NCBI RefSeq assembly: GCF_006569185.2
Contig: NZ_VIGC02000029.1
Span: 16,961-80,960 of the forward strand
Length of the DNA: 64,000 bases
Source of the DNA: Litorilinea aerophila
GTDB lineage: Bacteria; Chloroflexota; Anaerolineae; Caldilineales; Caldilineaceae
Reading direction: 5' to 3'
The stretch's first letter is position 1, and each line of letters opens with the position of its first letter. The notes beneath the pieces are model-generated. The model ran no database searches. It was not told the DNA's origin and saw nothing but the letters and a program-made list of their open reading frames with translations. Both the position numbers and the translations under genes were made by a program. Below are positions 31,601-39,781 of this stretch, piece by piece.

Positions 31601-32716
31601 GGCGTCCCCCTCACCTACACCCTGACGGTGCGCAACGCCGGCGCCATGACGGCCACCAACGTCCTGGTCACCGACACCCTGCCCGCGGGCGCCGCTTACG
31701 TGTCCGGCGGCACCCTGACAGGCGACCAGGTGCGCTGGGAGCTGGCCGAACTATCCCCCTACGGCACCAGCGTCAGCCTGGTCTACACGGTGACGGCCAG
31801 CAGCCACCTGACCAACACCGCCTACGGGGCCAGCGCCGACGGCGGGGTCAGCACCACCGGCGCCCAGACGGTGACCACCTACCGGGTGGATGCCCAGGCC
31901 CAGGCCTCGCCCACGGTCACCGCCACCCTCGTCTACACCGGCCCTTCGGCCCAGGCAGGCGCCGCCTCCATGCAGGCCAGCACCGTCCTCACCGTGCCCC
32001 CGGGCGCCGTCTTCGCCGAGACCATCCTGGCCTACAGCGAGAAGGATGAGCCGGGCTATCCCCTCCCCGAGGATCGCCACGGCGCCGGGCGGGCCTTCGA
32101 GCTGGCCTTCTACCAGGAAGACCAAGCCAAAACGGATCTGACCCTGGCCGAAGCCATCTCCGTCTCCCTGGGGTACGATGCCGATACGGTTCCCGACCTG
32201 GCCGAGGCAGGGCTGCAGCTCTACCGCTGGGACGGCAGCGGGTGGAGCCAGGAGGGCATCACCTGTACGGTGAACCCGGCCCAGGGGCAGGTGGACTGCC
32301 ACGTGGAGGCCGCGCAGATGGGCCGCTACGCGCTCTTCTACCCGCGGCTGGCCGCGCTGACCGTAGCCGGGGGCGGTCAGTCCCAGAAGGGTGCGGCCGG
32401 CGCCACCGTCCGCTACACCCTCACCGTCACCAACACGGGCACCGGTGCGGACAGCTTCGCCGTGGCCGTGAACGGCGCCTGGCCGGCGTCCCCATCGCCG
32501 TCGTCGGTCGGCCCCTTGAACGCCGGCGAGGCCGCCTCCTTCACCGTGGACGTCACCATCCCCGCCGATGCGGCCCCCGGCGCCTCGGACGTGACCGGCG
32601 TCACCGTCACCTCGGCATGGGATAGCACCGTCCGGGCGGAGGCCCAGTTGACCACCACGGTGGAAGCCCCGGCCCAGGAGGAATGGCGGGTCTACCTGCC
32701 CAACGTGCAGCGATAG
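28679..32716 (+). CDS. Secreted multidomain S8 (subtilisin-like) serine protease
   Basis: 1345 aa. Signal peptide at 1-35, an inhibitor-like propeptide to about 150, then a peptidase S8 domain with the triad D174 (VVMDTGVDRFHP), H230 (CDHGTHVAGIVAGVAPEADL) and S404 (KSGTSMAAPHVAGAFA), and oxyanion Asn341 (VVATGNSGF). Afterwards come a pre-peptidase C-terminal-like domain (about 475-580; PGSDRDFFFYNGQAGDRL), an IPT/TIG-like domain (about 590-680; ITVISPNRASANPF, WVRIDGRNF), a PKD-like stretch, a DUF11 domain (about 955-1075; VEPNLSITKRGPATTLAGVP) and a final CARDB-like domain. The extreme C-terminus is WRVYLPNVQR. AAAGGAGG precedes the ATG. Probably an extracellular or surface protease; specificity cannot be told. 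Confidence 0.92.
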   Translation: MKHPRWRRLLLPLWGAALAAALFFSLNGPPASGQGPDFPAADPDTAALLERLQAQGSLRLIVMLDVPWRLEALQQVGAADAQAAAVAQAQQGVLASLPADGIANPIADPTFPDLSLEVTSPEALAALLADPRVRRVYPALEVPPLLYESVPLIRGHFAHTLFYRGNGQAVVVMDTGVDRFHPALSGKVVAGACFSTPGGGATSLCPGGASSSTTLASGQSCASSISGCDHGTHVAGIVAGVAPEADLISIQVFRRATDSGTNTPCANANRTSPCTLSSAADIDAALAYVYNTLRGQHNIAAINMSLGGGKYTALCDQFESTKLRIDALTAAGIAVVVATGNSGFTDAMGWPACHSSTVKVSATDKSDRVASFANVAPFMDVFAPGVSIYAPVLANQYQFKSGTSMAAPHVAGAFAVMAEALASGSNPPGGAAKVFRIRTLLRDTGIPVNDNRSGGSTTKPRIDLYAALCGEITCDSDDYPTLFIGQTRSAAINPGSDRDFFFYNGQAGDRLTVAVDRTSGSMDPYVELFDPDGTRVAVNNNGGDGLNAFINGYILQQTGRYLIRVRSANNLAGSYQIRLSQEVVTLNPAPHITVISPNRASANPFASDFWVRIDGRNFLPTSRVYWNGSLRSMFYSSSNRIWIRVRGSDINFPAPRTAFISVQNPGPGGGYSNVFPFSVQFPFLGESELLAPPLESTITTGVTTTFALRWTAPVTATTWRSMQSMDLILRDQQDNVAAWVRVIEQPGPNSFYTLLNGAQTGQPVGEGEPAPDEPQRQQGLPGEDRLLVITDTVTLVLAESEFFGSGLTAIMTPTLVFGPNAVGTYNVEFRVDRKVEDPDQLAEDEDLVQEDILGRITIVPADCPAPVRDVTLSGPQDGLVGVDYLFSATVDPGAPTQPITYTWAPEPLSGQGTPQATYRWEDAGLQVVSVGVENCVGVETGAPNFAAAVHPVGTYATVEPNLSITKRGPATTLAGVPLTYTLTVRNAGAMTATNVLVTDTLPAGAAYVSGGTLTGDQVRWELAELSPYGTSVSLVYTVTASSHLTNTAYGASADGGVSTTGAQTVTTYRVDAQAQASPTVTATLVYTGPSAQAGAASMQASTVLTVPPGAVFAETILAYSEKDEPGYPLPEDRHGAGRAFELAFYQEDQAKTDLTLAEAISVSLGYDADTVPDLAEAGLQLYRWDGSGWSQEGITCTVNPAQGQVDCHVEAAQMGRYALFYPRLAALTVAGGGQSQKGAAGATVRYTLTVTNTGTGADSFAVAVNGAWPASPSPSSVGPLNAGEAASFTVDVTIPADAAPGASDVTGVTVTSAWDSTVRAEAQLTTTVEAPAQEEWRVYLPNVQR

Positions 32717-32758
32717 GATATCCACTCGCCCATACATCCCAGACGGCCACTGCCAGCG

Positions 32759-32782
32759 TTATGCCAGTAGAGTCTGGCATAA
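32759..32782. other. Perfect inverted repeat downstream of the subtilase gene
   Basis: TTATGCCAG - TAGAGT - CTGGCATAA, 9 bp arms with a 6 bp loop, 43 bp after the subtilase stop. It could act as a factor-independent-like stop signal, although no T tract follows. Its right arm is also the first part of the dispersed palindromic repeat beginning at 32774. Confidence 0.6.
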
Positions 32783-32857
32783 ATGCCAGGGCGGGAATCC
32801 GGCCGCTTTCCCCCCAGGCGCGGCTGCCGGTGGATTTCCGCCAGGATTGACCGATGG
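32774..32857. repeat. Dispersed palindromic repeat, copy 1
   Basis: An 84 bp intergenic element starting CTGGCATAAATGCCAGGGCG and ending near CCGATGG. It aligns over its whole length with 56659-56743: both begin CTGGC(A/G)TAAAT(G/A)CCA(G/C)GGC and contain a GGATTTCCGCC / GAATTTCTGCC right half. The two halves are roughly complementary, as in REP/BIME-type elements or a small MITE. There is no coding capacity. Confidence 0.65.
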
Positions 32858-32898
32858 AGAATCGCGCTTCAATGTTCAAGGCTGGAAGGAGGATACCC

Positions 32899-33483
32899 AT
32901 GCAGCAACCATCATCGGCCCGGATCCGCTGGCGCGCTGTCGGCATTCTGGTTGGGTGCGCGATCCTGGCGGCCTGGCTCTTCACCCCCCTGGCCCAGGCT
33001 GCCGGGGATGTCGCCATGCGCTTTGTCCTGGCCTCGGGCGGGGGCGTCCAGGGGGCATCAGTGCGCCTGCACAGCGTCATCGGCGCGACCCTGCCCGGCG
33101 TGGCCACCAACGGCAGCGTGGCCCTGAGCAACGGCTTTCTGCTGCCCCCCAGCCAGGCCCCGGCCGCGGAGATCACCGTCCGGGTGGGGGACAACTTCTT
33201 TGAACCCGCCCTCATCACCGTGAACGTGGGCGATACGGTCACCTGGGTCCGGGAGAGTGGCATCCACAGCGTCACCGCCGACGACGGCAGTTTCGAACAA
33301 CCCCTGGGCGGCAACTGGAGCACCTTCAGCCACACCTTCACCCAGGCCGGCACCTTCCGCTACTACTGTGAGGCCCACGGCGGACCCAACGGTGTGGGGA
33401 TGGCCGGCACGGTGATTGTGCAGGGGGATGAGCCGCCGCCAGGACCGGATCATGTCATCTATCTCCCGGTGGTACACCGATGA
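32899..33483 (+). CDS. Secreted cupredoxin (plastocyanin/azurin-like)
   Basis: 194 aa from the ATG at 32899, chosen because AAGGAGG sits 6-7 bp upstream; in-frame ATGs at 32854 and 32872 lack one. A signal peptide ends near Ala35 (LFTPLAQAA). A Gly/Val-rich segment (about 36-85) is followed by the blue-copper domain, where the four ligands are visible: H123 (ESGIHSVTAD), C157 and H160 (FRYYCEAHGG) and M168 (GVGMAG). Probably an electron carrier outside the membrane. The C-terminus after a Pro-rich linker is HVIYLPVVHR, the same type of tail as in the subtilase and the beta-helix protein. Confidence 0.88.
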   Translation: MQQPSSARIRWRAVGILVGCAILAAWLFTPLAQAAGDVAMRFVLASGGGVQGASVRLHSVIGATLPGVATNGSVALSNGFLLPPSQAPAAEITVRVGDNFFEPALITVNVGDTVTWVRESGIHSVTADDGSFEQPLGGNWSTFSHTFTQAGTFRYYCEAHGGPNGVGMAGTVIVQGDEPPPGPDHVIYLPVVHR

Positions 33484-33539
33484 TATAACCGATGGCGCAG
33501 TTGTGTGAGAGCGCAGTTGTCTGAGAAAGGAGCACATCC

Positions 33540-35930
33540 GTGAAGCACGCCTCTATTGGGAGCCTGGCCCTGAGCCTTCTGCTGGCCGTGCTGGCCCTGG
33601 CAAGTCTGGGATCCGCCCAGGCCGCGCCTGCTACCTTGAACAGTCCCCCGTCCCTGGTAAACTTCCAGGGCCTGCTCACCGATGGCAGCGGCGCCCCGCT
33701 GGCCGGCCCCGTGAATCTTACCTTCGCCCTCTACGATACCCAGTCCGGTGGCAACAAGCTCTGGGAAGAGACCCACACCGGCGTCCCCCTGGACGGCGGC
33801 TACTTCCACGTGATGCTGGGCGGCATGTCGCCCTTGACCGCCGGGATGCTGGACGGCCCAGAGCGTTGGATGCAGGTGGCCGTGAACGGCGGCTCGCCCC
33901 TACCCCGACAGCGGCTGGCCAGCGTCCCCTATGCCATCCTGGCCCAAGAAGCAGTCACAGCCGCCTCTGCCACATCCGCGCCCTGGAGCGGGCTGACCGG
34001 CGTGCCGGCCGGGCTGGACGACGGCGACAACGACACCACCTACAGTGCGGGCCTGGGCCTGAACCTGGACGGCACCCAGTTCAGCGTGGCCGAGCCCTAC
34101 CGTCTGCCTCAGGAGTGCACCAACGGCCAGGTCGCCGAGTGGAACGGCTCTGCCTGGGCCTGCGGCACCGACGACGTGGGCAGCGGTGGGGGCGGTGGGG
34201 GTGGCGGCGACATCACCGGTGTGGCGGCCGGCCCGGGCCTCACCGGCGGCGGCACCAGCGGCGATGTCACCCTGAGCGTGGACTTCGCCGGAACGGGCAG
34301 CGCCAACACCGTGGCCCGCAGCGACCATAACCACGACGACCGCTACTACACCGAGACCGAGTTGCAGACCTCCGGCAGCGCGCAAGTGCACTGGGGCAAC
34401 CTGAGCAACGTGCCGGCCGGCTTTGCCGACGGGACCGACGATGTGGGCCTGACCAGCGTCACCTGGGCGGACATCCAGAATCGCCCGGCCGGGCTGGACG
34501 ACGGCGACGACGACACCACCTACAGCGCCGGCACAGGGTTGAGCCTGAGCGGAACCCAGTTCAGCCTGGACACCGGCTTCACCGACAACCGCTACTGGCG
34601 GCTGGAAGGCAACGCCGGCACCGATCCGGCCAGCCACTTCCTGGGCACCACCGACAACGTGACCCTGACCCTGGCGGTGAACGGCACAGCCGCCCTGCGC
34701 CTGGCGCCCACGACCGGCACGCTGAATATCATCGGCGGCTACAGCGGCAACAGCGTCGCCGCCGGAGTGGTAGGAGCCACCATCGGCGGGGGTGGAAAGG
34801 GAAACGGCGAAGAAAATCAGGTGATCAGCACCTTTGGCACCGTGGGCGGGGGCTTTGACAACGTAGCCGGTGACCCCAATAGCTTGAGCAACTGTTGTGC
34901 CACCATCGGCGGCGGCGCCAACAACACCGCCAGCGAGCGCAGCACCACCGTGGCGGGCGGCACCGGCAACACGGCTTCTGGGAGGCGGGCGACGGTGGGC
35001 GGCGGCCGCAATAACACCGCCAGTGGCAACCACGCCACGGTCAGCGGCGGTGACGGCAACACGGCCGGCGGCGCCGGCGCGGTGGTGGGCGGTGGCGGTG
35101 TGGCCCTCGATGTGTCTGATAACGAAATCACCGAACCCAACCAGGCGTTGGGTGTGGCAACCACCATCGGCGGCGGCGCGGGCAACCTTATTATCGCCGA
35201 GGCGACCTACGGGGTTATCAGTGGCGGCTACCAGAACGTCATCACAGCGACAGCCGAGTACGCAACGGTGGCCGGCGGGTGGGACAACACCGCCGGGGAA
35301 AGTCTGGCGACGGTCAGCGGGGGATCGGGCAATGAGGCAAACAGCTTCTGGGCCACGGTAGGCGGCGGCCAGGACAACATCGCCGACGGCAACCGCTCTA
35401 CCATCGGCGGTGGCGCCGGCAACACCACCACATCGGACGCCTATGGCAGCACCATTCCGGGCGGCGTCTTCGCCAACGCCTCCCACTACGGCGAGATGGC
35501 CTACGCCAGCGGCCGCTTTGCGGCCAACGGCGACGCCCAGACCTCGGTCTACGTCCTGCGCCAGACGACCAGCGGGACCACGCCTGAGGAACTCTTCCTG
35601 AACGGCTACGAGGGAACGGCCGACTCGCTGAAAGAGCGCATCACCCTTGCCTCCAACCGGGCCGTTGCCTTCGACATACTGGTGGTAGGGCGCAGCTCTA
35701 GCGGGGAGTCGGCCGGCTATCGCATCGTGGGGCTGATCGAGAACTCGTCCGGGAACACGGCCTTCATCGGCACGCCCACCACCACGGTGCTGGGCGAAGA
35801 CGATGCCAGTTGGGACGTGACGGTACTCGCCGACAACACCAACGACGCGCTGGCGATCCAGGTCACCGGCGGGAGTGGCGATGAGGTTCGCTGGGTGGCC
35901 ACGGTGCGTACGGCAGAGGTGAACTGGTGA
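33540..35930 (+). CDS. Secreted repeat protein with YadA-head-like repeats
   Basis: 796 aa starting with GTG at 33540, supported by AAAGGAG upstream and the signal peptide MKHASIGSLALSLLLAVLAL. Residues 35-130 form a conserved N-domain of secreted repeat proteins (LVNFQGLLTDGSGAPLAGPV, LPRQRLASVPYAILA). A linker with poly-Gly (about 220) and several DDGDDDTTYSAG-type segments follows. From about 400 to 650 there are some 14-residue repeats of the type ATVGGGxNNTASGx, as in trimeric YadA-like heads. No C-terminal beta-barrel anchor is present; the end is a compact domain (WVATVRTAEVNW). Likely an extracellular adhesin or surface fibre. The partner is unknown. Confidence 0.78.
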   Translation: MKHASIGSLALSLLLAVLALASLGSAQAAPATLNSPPSLVNFQGLLTDGSGAPLAGPVNLTFALYDTQSGGNKLWEETHTGVPLDGGYFHVMLGGMSPLTAGMLDGPERWMQVAVNGGSPLPRQRLASVPYAILAQEAVTAASATSAPWSGLTGVPAGLDDGDNDTTYSAGLGLNLDGTQFSVAEPYRLPQECTNGQVAEWNGSAWACGTDDVGSGGGGGGGGDITGVAAGPGLTGGGTSGDVTLSVDFAGTGSANTVARSDHNHDDRYYTETELQTSGSAQVHWGNLSNVPAGFADGTDDVGLTSVTWADIQNRPAGLDDGDDDTTYSAGTGLSLSGTQFSLDTGFTDNRYWRLEGNAGTDPASHFLGTTDNVTLTLAVNGTAALRLAPTTGTLNIIGGYSGNSVAAGVVGATIGGGGKGNGEENQVISTFGTVGGGFDNVAGDPNSLSNCCATIGGGANNTASERSTTVAGGTGNTASGRRATVGGGRNNTASGNHATVSGGDGNTAGGAGAVVGGGGVALDVSDNEITEPNQALGVATTIGGGAGNLIIAEATYGVISGGYQNVITATAEYATVAGGWDNTAGESLATVSGGSGNEANSFWATVGGGQDNIADGNRSTIGGGAGNTTTSDAYGSTIPGGVFANASHYGEMAYASGRFAANGDAQTSVYVLRQTTSGTTPEELFLNGYEGTADSLKERITLASNRAVAFDILVVGRSSSGESAGYRIVGLIENSSGNTAFIGTPTTTVLGEDDASWDVTVLADNTNDALAIQVTGGSGDEVRWVATVRTAEVNW

Positions 35931-36011
35931 GGTGGTGACCCAACCAGGTGGATCCTGCCACAGATGGACACAGATCCGACATGGCTCTCGCTGTGGGACC
36001 TGGGTCATCTG

Positions 36012-36152
36012 TGACTCCCCTGCAAAAAGGGCATTTTTAAACGCAAAGGTGCAAAGGCGCAAAGGCGCAAAGAAACGCAAGAGGGAATCGCCCGAATCAG
36101 CGTTCATCGGCGTGGGTCAGCGTCCTCATTTGACCTTTTTGCAGCAGAGCCA
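36012..36152. repeat. Dispersed intergenic repeat, copy A
   Basis: 141 bp, starting TGACTCCCCTGC and ending GCAGAGCCA, shared with 55468-55592. Copy A has a local expansion of the octamer GCAAAGGC absent from copy B. It contains the 'acgcaaag...cgcaaag' text seen in many bacterial intergenic repeats. Non-coding. Confidence 0.85.
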
Positions 36153-36219
36153 TCGGTGAATGTCAAACGTGCAGCGGTCGCCAGGCCAACACGACCTGAC
36201 GACCGCTGCCCAGGCGGGC

Positions 36220-37560
36220 TCAGGAGGGGCCCACCAGAGAATCCGGATCGCCCAACAGCTGACAGACCCGCTGCAGAAAGGCGGCAGCGGGTGCCCCGTC
36301 GATCAGGCGATGGTCCACCGTCAGGCTCAGGGTCATCATCTGACGCCAGAGGATGCCGGTTTCCCCCCGCACAAGCTGTTCGTAGATGCGGCCCACGCCC
36401 AGGATGGCGGATTCAGGCGGGTTGAGGATGGGCGTAAAGGCATCGATGCCATACATCCCCAGGTTGGTCACGGTGAGGACACCGCCTGCCATCTCGGCTT
36501 CCGACAGCCGACCGCTGCGGGCCAGCCCGGTCAGGCGCTTGATCTCAGCGCTCAACGCCGCCAGGGAAAGCCGATCGGCATCCCGCACCACCGGCACCAC
36601 CAGACCATCCTCCAGGGCCACGGCCACCCCCACGTGGATCCCCGGCAGATACTCCAGGGCATCATCTGCCCAGCGCACCCGGATGTGGGGATGCTGAACC
36701 AGGGCCAGGGCCACCGCCCGGACCAGCAGGTCCGTATAGGTGACGCCGCCGTAGGTGGCATCCGACGTGGCTTTCCACTGCTCTCGCATCTGGACCAGGT
36801 CGGTGACGTCGGCCTGGGCAGTCATGGTCAACTGGGCCGTGTTGTGGAGGCTCTCCATCATGCGTCGAGCGATGGCCCGACGCATGGGGCTCAGCGGCCG
36901 GCGCTCCACCCCCACGGCTTCCCCAGTCCCTTCCTCAGATGGAGCCGTGGCACGCTGCTCGAGGACGGCCCGCACGTCCTGCTCCACAATGCGCCCGCCC
37001 GGGCCTGTGCCCTGGATGGTGGCCAGGTCGATGCCATGCTCCCGGGCTATCCGCTTGGCGATGGGGGTGGCACGCACTTCCACGGCAGGGGCTGCGGGGG
37101 AGGGCGCCTGCGCCTGTTGTGCGGCCCGGCGCACATCCTCCTCGGTGATGCGCCGTCCATTGGCCGGCGTCACCTGGGCCAGGTTGACACCCAGCTCCCG
37201 GGCCAGGCGGCGGGCCGCCGGCGAAGCCGGGTAGGTGGACGTGGCCCCGGCCTGGGGTGCCTCCCCGGCCGGGGTGGCTTCGGCGGCGGGGGTCGCGGGC
37301 TCGGCGGCCTCCTCCGTTTCATCGGGCAGCAGGAGCAAGGCCAGGGTCTGCCCCTCTTTGATCACTGCATCCCGGGGGGCCAGGATGCGGTGGAGGCGGC
37401 CATCCACCGGCGCCTCCACCTCTGTGCTCACCTTGTCGAATTGAACCTCCAACAGGGGCTCGCCGGCGCGCACGGTTGCGCCTTCCCGCTTGAACCAGGC
37501 CACCACGATCCCTTCTTCGGCGCTGCTGCCCATGGGCGGTAGCGTGAGTTCGTAGGGCAT
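36220..37560 (-). CDS. acoC: Dihydrolipoamide acyltransferase (E2), acetoin dehydrogenase type
   Basis: 446 aa. Lipoyl domain 1-80 with the modified Lys43 in VQFDKVSTEVEAPVDG; an Ala/Pro linker; two peripheral subunit-binding domains in tandem (about 112-148, SPAARRLARELGVNLAQV; about 164-200, ATPIAKRIAREHGIDLATI); and a catalytic acyltransferase domain ending with the active-site DHRLIDG (H417). The ATG at 37560 has GGAG 8 bp upstream; a GTG at 37569 overlapping the acoB stop is an alternative. Last gene of the acoXABC order. It transfers the acetyl group from E1 to CoA. No E3 gene is nearby, so E3 must come from elsewhere. Confidence 0.9.
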   Translation of the reverse strand: MPYELTLPPMGSSAEEGIVVAWFKREGATVRAGEPLLEVQFDKVSTEVEAPVDGRLHRILAPRDAVIKEGQTLALLLLPDETEEAAEPATPAAEATPAGEAPQAGATSTYPASPAARRLARELGVNLAQVTPANGRRITEEDVRRAAQQAQAPSPAAPAVEVRATPIAKRIAREHGIDLATIQGTGPGGRIVEQDVRAVLEQRATAPSEEGTGEAVGVERRPLSPMRRAIARRMMESLHNTAQLTMTAQADVTDLVQMREQWKATSDATYGGVTYTDLLVRAVALALVQHPHIRVRWADDALEYLPGIHVGVAVALEDGLVVPVVRDADRLSLAALSAEIKRLTGLARSGRLSEAEMAGGVLTVTNLGMYGIDAFTPILNPPESAILGVGRIYEQLVRGETGILWRQMMTLSLTVDHRLIDGAPAAAFLQRVCQLLGDPDSLVGPS

Positions 37561-37565
37561 GCCAT

Positions 37566-38576
37566 TCACTCCATCATCGACCGGACGGTGGCCGCGATCC
37601 GCTCTGCGCTGGGCAGCACGAACTGTTCCAGCGGCCGGCTATAGGGGATGGGCACGTCGGGCACGGCCAGGCGACGGATGGGCGCGTCCAGGTAGTCCAG
37701 CGCCTCCTCGGCCACGATGGCGGCGATCTCCCCGGTCATGCCAAAGCTGTGGTAGTCCTCATCCACCACCAGGAGGCGATGGGTCTTCTTAACCGAATTG
37801 ACCACCGTTTCCTTGTCCAGGGGCACCAGGGTCCGCAGGTCGATGACCTCGGCCTCGATGCCCTCCTTGGCCAGCTCGTCGGCGGCGTCCAGGGCCCGGT
37901 GGACCATCATGGCCAGGCTGACGATGGTCACATCGTTGCCGGGACGCTTGATGTCGGCCTGGCCGAAGGGGATGGTGTAGGGCTCTTCGGGCACGGGCGT
38001 CACCGAGCGGGGGTGATACTTCATCCAGCCCAGGCCCATCAGCCCCTTGTGGAAGAAATACATCACCGGGTTGTCGTCCCGGATGGCCGAAATCATGAGC
38101 CCCTTGGCGTCGTAGGCAGTGGAGGGAACCACCACCTTGAGGCCGGGCACGTGGGCGAAGATGCTGTAGAGGCACTGGGAGTGCTGGGCGGCGTCGTTGT
38201 AGCCGCCGCCGATGGCCGTGGTCAACACCACCGGGTAATGGGCATGTCCGCCGGACATGTAGGTGTTCTTGGCCAGGTGATTGTAGATCTGGTCCATGCA
38301 GACGCCGAAGAAGTCCACGAACATCAGCTCCACAATGGGCCGCATCCCCTCGGCGGCCGCGCCCGTGGCCGCGCCGATGAAGGCGGTCTCCGAGATGGGG
38401 GTGTCCATGACCCGTTCGCCGCCATATTTTTCATATAGCCCCTGGGTGGCGCCGAAGATGCCGCCGTAGATGCCCACATCTTCGCCCATGACGAAGACAC
38501 GCTCATCGCGCTCCATTTCTTGATCGATGGCTTCGGCAATGGCCTTGGCCATGGTGAGTTCTCGTTCGGTTGCCAT
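37566..38576 (-). CDS. acoB: Thiamine-diphosphate-dependent dehydrogenase E1 beta subunit
   Basis: 336 aa, usual length. Typical landmarks are FVMGEDVGIYGGIFGATQGL, RVMDTPISETAFIGAATGAA, FVDFFGVCMDQIYNHLAK, AQHSQCLYSIFAHVPGLKVV and VIDLRTLVPLDKETVVNSV, which belong to the transketolase-like beta subunit contributing the ThDP-activating Glu (GEDVG). It pairs with the alpha subunit upstream (107 bp gap). The stop overlaps the possible GTG start of E2, so translation may be coupled. Acetoin is the probable substrate because of the neighbouring acoX; pyruvate or a branched-chain keto acid cannot be excluded. Confidence 0.92.
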   Translation of the reverse strand: MATERELTMAKAIAEAIDQEMERDERVFVMGEDVGIYGGIFGATQGLYEKYGGERVMDTPISETAFIGAATGAAAEGMRPIVELMFVDFFGVCMDQIYNHLAKNTYMSGGHAHYPVVLTTAIGGGYNDAAQHSQCLYSIFAHVPGLKVVVPSTAYDAKGLMISAIRDDNPVMYFFHKGLMGLGWMKYHPRSVTPVPEEPYTIPFGQADIKRPGNDVTIVSLAMMVHRALDAADELAKEGIEAEVIDLRTLVPLDKETVVNSVKKTHRLLVVDEDYHSFGMTGEIAAIVAEEALDYLDAPIRRLAVPDVPIPYSRPLEQFVLPSAERIAATVRSMME

Positions 38577-38683
38577 AGGTGTCTCTCCCGTGGAATGAGC
38601 TATTTGGATGCAAGGCCACCACGTTCACAGCGTTTCCAGATCCGCTGCAGGTCCTCTGGGCTCGGGACGCCCGCCGGAAGCCG

Positions 38684-39670
38684 TTACACGAATACATCCT
38701 CCAGCGCGCTTTCGGGCGCAGGGTAGGGGCTCTGGCGGGCATAGGCAAAGGCGGCATCCACGTCCGCCTTGGCAGCATCCCGGGCAGCATCCAGCTCTTG
38801 CTGGGTGGCCATGCCCTGTTCCAGCAGCTGGTTGCCAAAACGCAGGATGGGATCGTTGGCCTTGAGCTTGGCCACTTCATCCTTGGGCCGGTAGACCTCG
38901 GGATCGCCCTGGAAGTGGCCGTAGAGGCGGTCGGTCTTCACCTCGATGAGGCTGGGCCCCTCGCCCCGGCGGGCACGCTGCACCGCTTCCCCTACGACCT
39001 CGTAGACGGCCAGGACGTCATTTTCATCCACCCGAACGCCGGGGATGCCGTAGCCGGCTGCGCGCTGGCTGTTGTCCGGGATGGCGGTGGATTGATGCTT
39101 GGCCACCGAGATCGCCCAGGAGTTGTCCTCGATGATGAAGAGGACGGGCAGCTTCCAGAGGGCAGCCAGGTTCAGCGCCTCGTGGAAGGCGCCCTGGTTG
39201 GCCGCGCCTTCACCGGCGAAGGCCACAGCCACCCAATCCTTGCCCATCTTTTTGGCGGCCAGGGCTGCGCCACAGGCCGGGGGGAAGCTGGCCCCCACAA
39301 TGCCGCTGCAGCTGAACTTGTGCTCCACATCGAAGAGGTGCATGTGCCCCCCTTTGCCCTTGCCCAGGCCGGTCACTTTGCCGAAAATTTCGGCGGCCAG
39401 CTTGTTCAGCTCGATCCCCTTGGCAATGGCAAAGTGGTGGGGGCGGTGGGTGCCGACCACCGTGTCCTCTTTGCGCAGGTGCATGCATGTGCCCACGGCC
39501 ACCGGCTCCTGCCCGGCGGCCAGGTGCATCTCACCCGGCACCGGCCCAGAGCCGATGTCGAATGCGGGGGTCTTCCCCTCCATGTAGGCCGCGGCCATTT
39601 CATCCTCGAAGTGGCGAATGGTCCACATCTGGCGATACATGGCGAGCAGTTGATCTTTGGACAGATTCAT
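38684..39670 (-). CDS. acoA: Thiamine-diphosphate-dependent dehydrogenase E1 alpha subunit
   Basis: 328 aa from the ATG at 39670, which has GGGAG about 7 bp upstream (an ATG at 39685 is the alternative). The ThDP-binding signature runs from GEG at 153 to EDN at about 183 (FAGEGAANQGAFHEALNLAA, LFIIEDN). Other landmarks are HLAAGQEPVAVG and GTHRPHHFAIAKG. E1 decarboxylates or cleaves the substrate and passes the acyl group to the E2 lipoyl arm. It lies between acoX and acoB on the minus strand. Confidence 0.92.
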   Translation of the reverse strand: MNLSKDQLLAMYRQMWTIRHFEDEMAAAYMEGKTPAFDIGSGPVPGEMHLAAGQEPVAVGTCMHLRKEDTVVGTHRPHHFAIAKGIELNKLAAEIFGKVTGLGKGKGGHMHLFDVEHKFSCSGIVGASFPPACGAALAAKKMGKDWVAVAFAGEGAANQGAFHEALNLAALWKLPVLFIIEDNSWAISVAKHQSTAIPDNSQRAAGYGIPGVRVDENDVLAVYEVVGEAVQRARRGEGPSLIEVKTDRLYGHFQGDPEVYRPKDEVAKLKANDPILRFGNQLLEQGMATQQELDAARDAAKADVDAAFAYARQSPYPAPESALEDVFV

Positions 39671-39781
39671 AATGTCTCTCCCCATGGTGAAAACAGTTGG
39701 CCGAAAACAGGTAACGCTACGGAAGAAAGGTTCAGATGAAATCAGCCCTCGAGATGAAGGGAGGGAGCGACGGCAAGAGGA

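Noticed and set aside
33900..36107. 735-codon minus-strand frame opposite the repeat protein
   Set aside because: Antisense shadow of Gly/Thr-rich repeats; the plus strand has signal peptide, ribosome binding site and family repeats.
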